A DNA stretch of 9,668 nt from JAMQPK01 sp035937795 (GTDB lineage: Bacteria; Acidobacteriota; Vicinamibacteria; Vicinamibacterales; JAMQPK01): contig DASZHO010000198.1 of the NCBI GenBank assembly GCA_035937795.1, positions 1 to 9,668 on the forward strand. The letters are read 5' to 3'. This document shows positions 6,002-9,668 of this stretch, one piece after another. The number at the start of each line of letters is the position of its first letter. Position 1 is the first letter of the stretch. The translations under genes and the position numbers were made by a program. The notes beneath the pieces were generated by a model. The model made no database searches. It had not been told where the DNA came from and saw nothing but the letters and a program-made list of their open reading frames with translations.

Positions 6002-7087
6002 ATGTCGGGACGAAGGACCGGCTACGCGTCGCTGCCCCTGCACGGCGGCAAGGCGCCCGCCTGGCTGTTCTCGCGCATGGTGCTGCTGGCCCGCGAGATC
6101 CTCGCGCACATCGTCTCGGAATACGGCGCCGGCGAGGTGCTGCGGCGGTTGTCGGATCCGTTCTGGTTTCAGGCATTTGGCTGCGTGCTGGGCTTCGACT
6201 GGCATTCGAGCGGCGTCACGACGACCGTCTGCGGCGCCGTGAAGGAGTCGCTGCAAGGCGCGGGCGCGGAGTGGGGGCTGTTCGCCGCCGGAGGCAAGGG
6301 GGCGGCGTCGAGGAAGAGCCCTGCGCAAATTGCGAGCGCCTGCGACCGCCTGGGGCGCGACCCCGAAACTCTCCTGCACGCCAGCCGCACGGCCGCCAAG
6401 GTCGACAACGCTGCCGTGCAGGACGGCTATCAGCTGTATCACCACGCGTTCCTGTTCACGGCGTCCGGCGACTGGTGCGTCGTCCAGCAGGGCATGAACG
6501 GCCAGACGTCGACGGCGCGGCGGTATCACTGGCTGTCGGAGCACGTCACCAGCTTCGTGGACGAGCCGCACGAAGCGGTCTGCTGCGACGCGCACGGCGA
6601 CACGCTGAATCTGGTCGCGCATGAAAGCGGCGGCGTGCGCCGCGCGAGCGCCGAGCTGGCCTCCCAGTCGCCGGACACGACCGTGAAGGCGATCGAGAAG
6701 ATTCCGGACCTGCGGCTGCCGTCTCGACACGCGTTGTTTCCGGAAATGGACGTGGATGCCCGCTATCTGTCCAAGATTCTGCTCAAGACCTACGAGCGGG
6801 CACCGGAGAATTTCGAGACGCTGCTCGGCGTCGAGGGCGTCGGTCCGAAGACGCTGCGGGCGCTGGCGCTGGCATCGGAACTGATCTACGGCACCAAGGT
6901 CAGCACGCGCGACCCGGCTCGCTTTGCCTTCGCGCACGGCGGCAAAGACGGCATTCCGTTCCCGGTCGACCGCCCAACCTACGATCGCACGATAGAAATC
7001 CTGCGCCACGCGGTCGATCGCGCCCGGATCGATCGGACCGAGCGCGTGAAAGCCCTGAAGCGGCTGGCGCCGTTTTACGGTACGTAG
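6002..7087 (+). CDS. DUF763 domain-containing protein with helix-hairpin-helix-like segment
   Basis: This 361-residue soluble protein matches DUF763, a family shared by archaea and some bacteria with no known function. Recognisable blocks are RTGYASLPLHGGKAPAWLF (residues 5-23), the polar cluster DWHSSGVTTTVCGAVKES (66-83), HHAFLFTASGDWCVVQQGMN (147-166) and a histidine/acidic segment around 176-207. The cluster His68-Ser-Ser-Gly, three Thr, Cys77, Lys81 and Glu82, with His147/His148 and Gln162-Gln163, looks like an active site, but that is inference. Residues 274-290 (LLGVEGVGPKTLRALAL) match a helix-hairpin-helix motif, which usually contacts the DNA backbone. The ATG at 6002 begins the first conserved block, and the frame is open further upstream without homology. 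There is no Shine-Dalgarno sequence. The 3' end overlaps the convergent ridA gene by 13 bases. Confidence 0.88.
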   Translation: MSGRRTGYASLPLHGGKAPAWLFSRMVLLAREILAHIVSEYGAGEVLRRLSDPFWFQAFGCVLGFDWHSSGVTTTVCGAVKESLQGAGAEWGLFAAGGKGAASRKSPAQIASACDRLGRDPETLLHASRTAAKVDNAAVQDGYQLYHHAFLFTASGDWCVVQQGMNGQTSTARRYHWLSEHVTSFVDEPHEAVCCDAHGDTLNLVAHESGGVRRASAELASQSPDTTVKAIEKIPDLRLPSRHALFPEMDVDARYLSKILLKTYERAPENFETLLGVEGVGPKTLRALALASELIYGTKVSTRDPARFAFAHGGKDGIPFPVDRPTYDRTIEILRHAVDRARIDRTERVKALKRLAPFYGT

Positions 7088-7461
7088 GCGTCGGCCTCGA
7101 TTTCCACCAGCATCTGTTCGTCGATCAGCCTCGGCACTTCGACCATGGCTGTGGCCGGGAGGATCTCGGCGAAAAGCGCGCCGTGCGCCCTGCCGACCTC
7201 CTCCCAGTTCCCGGCGATATCCACGACGTACATTCGAGTGCGGACAACATCTTTCAGCGTGGCTCCCACCCGCGCCAGCGCCGACTCGATATTCCGCAGC
7301 GTCTGCATCGTCTGCCCGTACGCGTCGCCGGCACCGACGATGGCGCCGTCGGGGCCCGTCGCCGTTGTTCCGGAAACCCAGACGTGATTTCCGATGCGCA
7401 CCGCCCGGGAGTAGCCGATGATCGGCTCCCACTTCGCGCCAGTCGAAATATTCTGCCGCAC
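7075..7461 (-). CDS. RidA-family (YjgF/YER057c/UK114) protein lacking the RidA arginine
   Basis: A GTG start at 7461, 6 bases after GAGGAG, gives exactly 128 residues, the standard RidA length. Longer in-frame starts would read backward into the alkD remnant and are not preferred. The family signature is clear: VSGTTATGPDG (residues 29-39), QTMQTLRNIESAL (50-62), VVRTRMYVVDI (72-82), and the closing MVEVPRLIDEQMLVEIEADA (106-125). RidA proper hydrolyses reactive enamine/imine intermediates using Arg105 of E. coli RidA (PARSCVEV). Here the aligned segment is PATAMVEV, placing Thr104 at that position, so this is more likely one of the Rid subfamilies without imine deaminase activity. Its true substrate is unknown. 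It sits 13 bases after the stop of the alkD remnant, as if from an old operon, and is convergent with DUF763. Confidence 0.9.
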   Translation of the reverse strand: MRQNISTGAKWEPIIGYSRAVRIGNHVWVSGTTATGPDGAIVGAGDAYGQTMQTLRNIESALARVGATLKDVVRTRMYVVDIAGNWEEVGRAHGALFAEILPATAMVEVPRLIDEQMLVEIEADAYVP

Positions 7462-7467
7462 TACGAA

Positions 7468-7473
7468 CTCCTC
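7468..7473 (-). promoter_or_regulatory. Ribosome binding site that sets the ridA GTG start
   Basis: GAGGAG on the minus strand lies 6 bases before GTG 7461-7459. The site falls right after the TGA of the alkD fragment (7477-7475), which fits coupled translation before alkD decayed. It is the main reason for choosing the 128-residue form. Confidence 0.8.
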
Positions 7474-7474
7474 A

Positions 7475-7738
7475 TCATGAGATATGCCGACGGCGGCGCT
7501 CCGGAAGGCGCTCGACGGCGTACCGCAACATCGTCCGCGGCATGACCGCCGCATGTGCCTTCAGGAATCGCTCTTCCACGCTACGGTCGCGCTTCCCGAT
7601 TTCTCTCAGCATCCACCCGACGGCCTTGTGAATGAGGTCGTGCGAATCGCGCAGCAGCAGGCGGGCGATGACGAGCGCCTCGTCATATTCGCCGCGTTTG
7701 ATGTAATGACTCGAAGGTCCCGTCGCACGCTCCGCACT
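7475..7738 (-). pseudogene. C-terminal remnant of an AlkD-like DNA alkylation repair glycosylase
   Basis: On the minus strand this stretch translates to the C-terminal third of an AlkD-family protein. From about 7708 it gives HYIKRGEYDEALVIARLLL, then RDSHDLIHKAVGWMLREIGK and MPRTMLRYAVERLPERRRR, ending at TGA 7477-7475. The Trp of AVGWMLRE, part of the base pocket in Bacillus cereus AlkD, is kept. The N-terminal roughly 150 residues, including the catalytic Asp, are missing. In-frame TAG (7753-7751) and TAA (7759-7757) lie just upstream, and there is no start codon with a ribosome binding site. The homology already weakens before HYIK (ERATGPSS in place of the usual ERR and hydrophobic helix). 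It is a truncated, probably dead copy. Its end sits directly before ridA and its broken edge lies next to T-rich, heptad-like DNA. Confidence 0.82.
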
Positions 7739-7760
7739 CTTACTTTTACACTACATTTAC
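7736..7760. repeat. Degenerate T/A/C-rich stretch at the alkD break
   Basis: The plus strand here is low in GC and contains TCTTACT (7738-7744), identical to a unit of array 1, then further TTTAC, CTAC and TTTAC steps. The 7-base phase is not kept. It lies in the 58-base gap between the alkD remnant and the VWFA-related gene. It may be a decayed heptad array, or simply AT-rich debris. Confidence 0.3.
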
Positions 7761-7796
7761 AAGCGCGCGGGAAACGATCTCAATCGGCGTGCGGCG

Positions 7797-9668
7797 CTAC
7801 CTGGACACGTCGGCGACAACCGTGAGGACGGTTTCCTGTACAACCGGCTTCAGACCTTTTGGACTGCCGAGCGCCTGCGCCTGAACCTGCAGCAGGTAGC
7901 GGCCCGGCGGAACGTCCTTCAGTGGGATCTGCTTCGCAAAGCTCAGAGTCACGGGATTTCCCACTCCTTGAAGCGCCGCACCGTTGTGCGTTTCGCGAGA
8001 CCTGAAGATCTCGCGCCCGTCTTCGCCGAGGAGATGTGTGGCGATCTCGATCGTGTGTGTCTGTCTTGCGGGAATGTTGTCGTAGATCTCGGCGTAGACC
8101 GCAAGCGTATCGCTCTGGACGAACACCCGCCGGGTCGTTGCCGGCCCGGGAAGGAGTTCGGTGCCCACGAGCTTGTCGGACACCAGCGTGGGCACCAGCT
8201 GGGACGTACCGGCGGTCATCAACATGCCGCTCATCGACAGGGACTCCTTGGTGAAGTCCGGCACTTGGACATCGTAGAACACCGTGCCGAGCGCGCCTCC
8301 ACCGTTCTCACGCACGCCAATACGCAGTTGATATCGCCCGGGGGCCAGTAAGATTCGTGGATTCAGGCGCAGTCCCACTTGCTGAGCGCGCTCGTAACTG
8401 TCCGGCCGCAGTGAGAGATTCATCTCGGTGCGCGTGCCTTGCTGCGGCTTGCCCTGTTCATTGACGCTGAAATATGAAAGCTCAAGCTGATCGGCGAACA
8501 CGGTGCCGTTGTTCCTCGGTTCGAAGTGGAACCGGGAGCTGTCGATTTCGATCGCGACCGCGACAGAGGCCTCCTTCGCCGCGTTCTTGAACGGCACGGC
8601 CTGCACAGTCATGGTCACGCCACCTTGCTGCATCGGGCTATTGAGCAGCACCCTCAGGTCCGCGGACGTGGTGTCGGCACCTCCCTTCCTGGCATCGCGC
8701 GCCATCCTCTCGCGATCCTCTTTATCCTGATCTTCCAGCGTCTTGCCGCGCGGGCCTGCATAGCCCTTTCGCGCCGACACTTTCAAGCCGGGGCGCTTCA
8801 CGCGCACGTCGATCTTGTGGAATTGTCCATCGCGCGGGTGGGTTGGCGGATAATAGCCGAGGACGTAGTACGTGCTGTTGGCCCTGACGATGCGATCGAA
8901 GAATGTGGCTGGGTCGTTGTCATTGACCGACGAGAGTCCGCCGGTCTCCTCCGCCAGCGATCGGAGGCTGTCCTGCGACAGTCGCATCTCGGCCGCCAGA
9001 CCCGACAAGTTCATGGAAGAGGTAGGATCGCTGGTGGCGCCTTCTTTCGACATCTCGATCGCTTCGGCCTGCATGCCCACAAGGCCTCGCGGATCGATGC
9101 TGAAGAAGCTCACGTTCCCCCGCGCGGCCGCGATAATGGCATCCTGCGCCGCGCTGACGACCAAGGTCGCGTCCCTTCCAAAAATGTTCTCCATCGGATA
9201 GTCGACGCCTTCACTGAACAATAAAATCGCCTTCCGTCGGCCGTGGACGTCCCCCATGATGTCCGCCAGATTTTTCAGCTCGTCGAGCACGCCGAGCGCG
9301 CGTTGTCCGCGCTCGAGATCTTCTGAGTCGAAGGTCCGATCGGCGCTCTCGCTGCTGGCATTCATCCGTCCGGAGCTGATGCTCGAACCGGCGTTCGAAT
9401 CGGCCGCGGCAACGGCGGTCGCCTGGAAGGTGGGGTCTTGCTGCTGCTGATAGAACGTGTCGATCCTGTCGAGCGTTGACGATCGAAGCTTGCGCCCGAC
9501 GAATTTATCGACGGCTGCAAGCAGCAGCCGTTGATCGCTCGTAAACTCCTGCGAGGCATCAGCCCGGCCGCTCGTGTAGACAACGGCGACCACGTCGTTC
9601 GGACCGAGATTCCGTTCGATGAACTGACGCGCCGCCTTCCTTACGGCGCTGGTTCGAAAGAAGCTGAT
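7797..9668 (-). CDS. VWFA-related Acidobacterial domain protein, 5'-truncated by the window edge
   Basis: The frame is open from the right edge (9668) to TAG at 7799-7797, giving 623 visible residues. The N-terminus, including any signal peptide and the metal-binding DxSxS motif of the VWA domain, lies outside. A GTG at 9593 is internal, because the 25 preceding codons (ending in RNLGPND) continue the family pattern. Visible blocks are VVAVVYTSGRADASQEFTSD, HGRRKAILLFSEGVDY (about residues 142-157), VSFFSIDPRGLVG (about 186-198), LAEETGG, and the signature STYYVLGYYP followed by GQFHKIDVRVKRPGL (about 265-295). The last 300 or so residues are beta-rich, with no membrane segment. A Ser/Ala/Gln-rich insertion of about 40 residues lies between the VWA strands. 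These proteins are numerous in Acidobacteriota and are thought to be exported binding proteins; the partner is unknown. It is transcribed toward the alkD remnant. Confidence 0.9.
   Translation of the reverse strand: MSFFRTSAVRKAARQFIERNLGPNDVVAVVYTSGRADASQEFTSDQRLLLAAVDKFVGRKLRSSTLDRIDTFYQQQQDPTFQATAVAAADSNAGSSISSGRMNASSESADRTFDSEDLERGQRALGVLDELKNLADIMGDVHGRRKAILLFSEGVDYPMENIFGRDATLVVSAAQDAIIAAARGNVSFFSIDPRGLVGMQAEAIEMSKEGATSDPTSSMNLSGLAAEMRLSQDSLRSLAEETGGLSSVNDNDPATFFDRIVRANSTYYVLGYYPPTHPRDGQFHKIDVRVKRPGLKVSARKGYAGPRGKTLEDQDKEDRERMARDARKGGADTTSADLRVLLNSPMQQGGVTMTVQAVPFKNAAKEASVAVAIEIDSSRFHFEPRNNGTVFADQLELSYFSVNEQGKPQQGTRTEMNLSLRPDSYERAQQVGLRLNPRILLAPGRYQLRIGVRENGGGALGTVFYDVQVPDFTKESLSMSGMLMTAGTSQLVPTLVSDKLVGTELLPGPATTRRVFVQSDTLAVYAEIYDNIPARQTHTIEIATHLLGEDGREIFRSRETHNGAALQGVGNPVTLSFAKQIPLKDVPPGRYLLQVQAQALGSPKGLKPVVQETVLTVVADVSR

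Noticed and set aside
5927..7432. In-frame upstream extension of the SWIB gene to a protein of almost 600 residues
   Set aside because: The extension lies opposite the DUF763 gene, is low-complexity and Arg-rich, and has no homology. GGAGA before the ATG at 5926 marks the true start.
610..7738. A methylglyoxal/damage-response island linking mgsA, ridA, the alkD remnant and DUF763
   Set aside because: The genes are on different strands, separated by the TonB receptor and membrane operon. ridA lacks the key Arg and alkD is dead. Nothing in the sequence ties them together beyond proximity.
1082..7792. Shared 13-base word TCAATCGGCGTGC at 1082-1094 and 7780-7792
   Set aside because: One 13-base match is about what chance gives in a window of this length, and the flanks do not match. 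The contexts (upstream of the TonB receptor; downstream of the VWFA-related stop) are unrelated.
8526..9224. Plus-strand frame of about 230 codons opposite the VWFA-related gene
   Set aside because: It has no ribosome binding site and no domain, and the sense strand encodes a clear VWFA-related protein throughout.

Overview
The window is GC-rich bacterial chromosome, most likely from an acidobacterium of the Vicinamibacteria type. Three things point there: a VWFA-related Acidobacterial domain protein, an Oar-like TonB-dependent receptor with an N-terminal carboxypeptidase-regulatory-like domain, and a DUF763 gene beside a small SWIB protein in an ordinary bacterial gene layout. The lineage call is an inference from family distribution, not from a phylogenetic marker. 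I see no rRNA, tRNA, CRISPR array, transposase or prophage gene.

Layout. Positions 1-609 hold the first 15 codons of a DinB-like gene (minus) and a cupin gene (minus). Two T-rich heptanucleotide arrays sit directly upstream of the ribosome binding sites of dinB and of mgsA. mgsA (610-1053, plus) encodes methylglyoxal synthase with every active-site residue in E. coli register. It is followed by a 996-residue TonB-dependent receptor (1152-4142, plus), which converges on a two-gene minus-strand membrane operon (4152-5526): a YdjM/DUF457-like membrane protein and a YIP1-family protein, overlapping by 14 bases.

Positions 5527-5647 hold an intrinsic terminator built on a GGGTCTGA inverted repeat, then a possible 10-codon leader ORF. 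Next come a standalone SWIB-domain protein (minus) and a DUF763 protein (plus), transcribed divergently from a 75-base gap. DUF763 converges with a 13-base overlap on a RidA-family gene (minus). Immediately upstream of ridA lies the C-terminal remnant of an AlkD-like DNA glycosylase gene. The rest of the window is a 5'-truncated VWFA-related protein (minus) running off the right edge.

The genes do not form one obvious pathway. The parts least explained by known biology are the divergent SWIB/DUF763 pair (DUF763 has a helix-hairpin-helix-like segment and no known function), the heptad arrays with exact 7-base phasing, and the decayed alkD fragment. None of these is proof of a new system. The divergent SWIB/DUF763 pair is the best candidate for follow-up.
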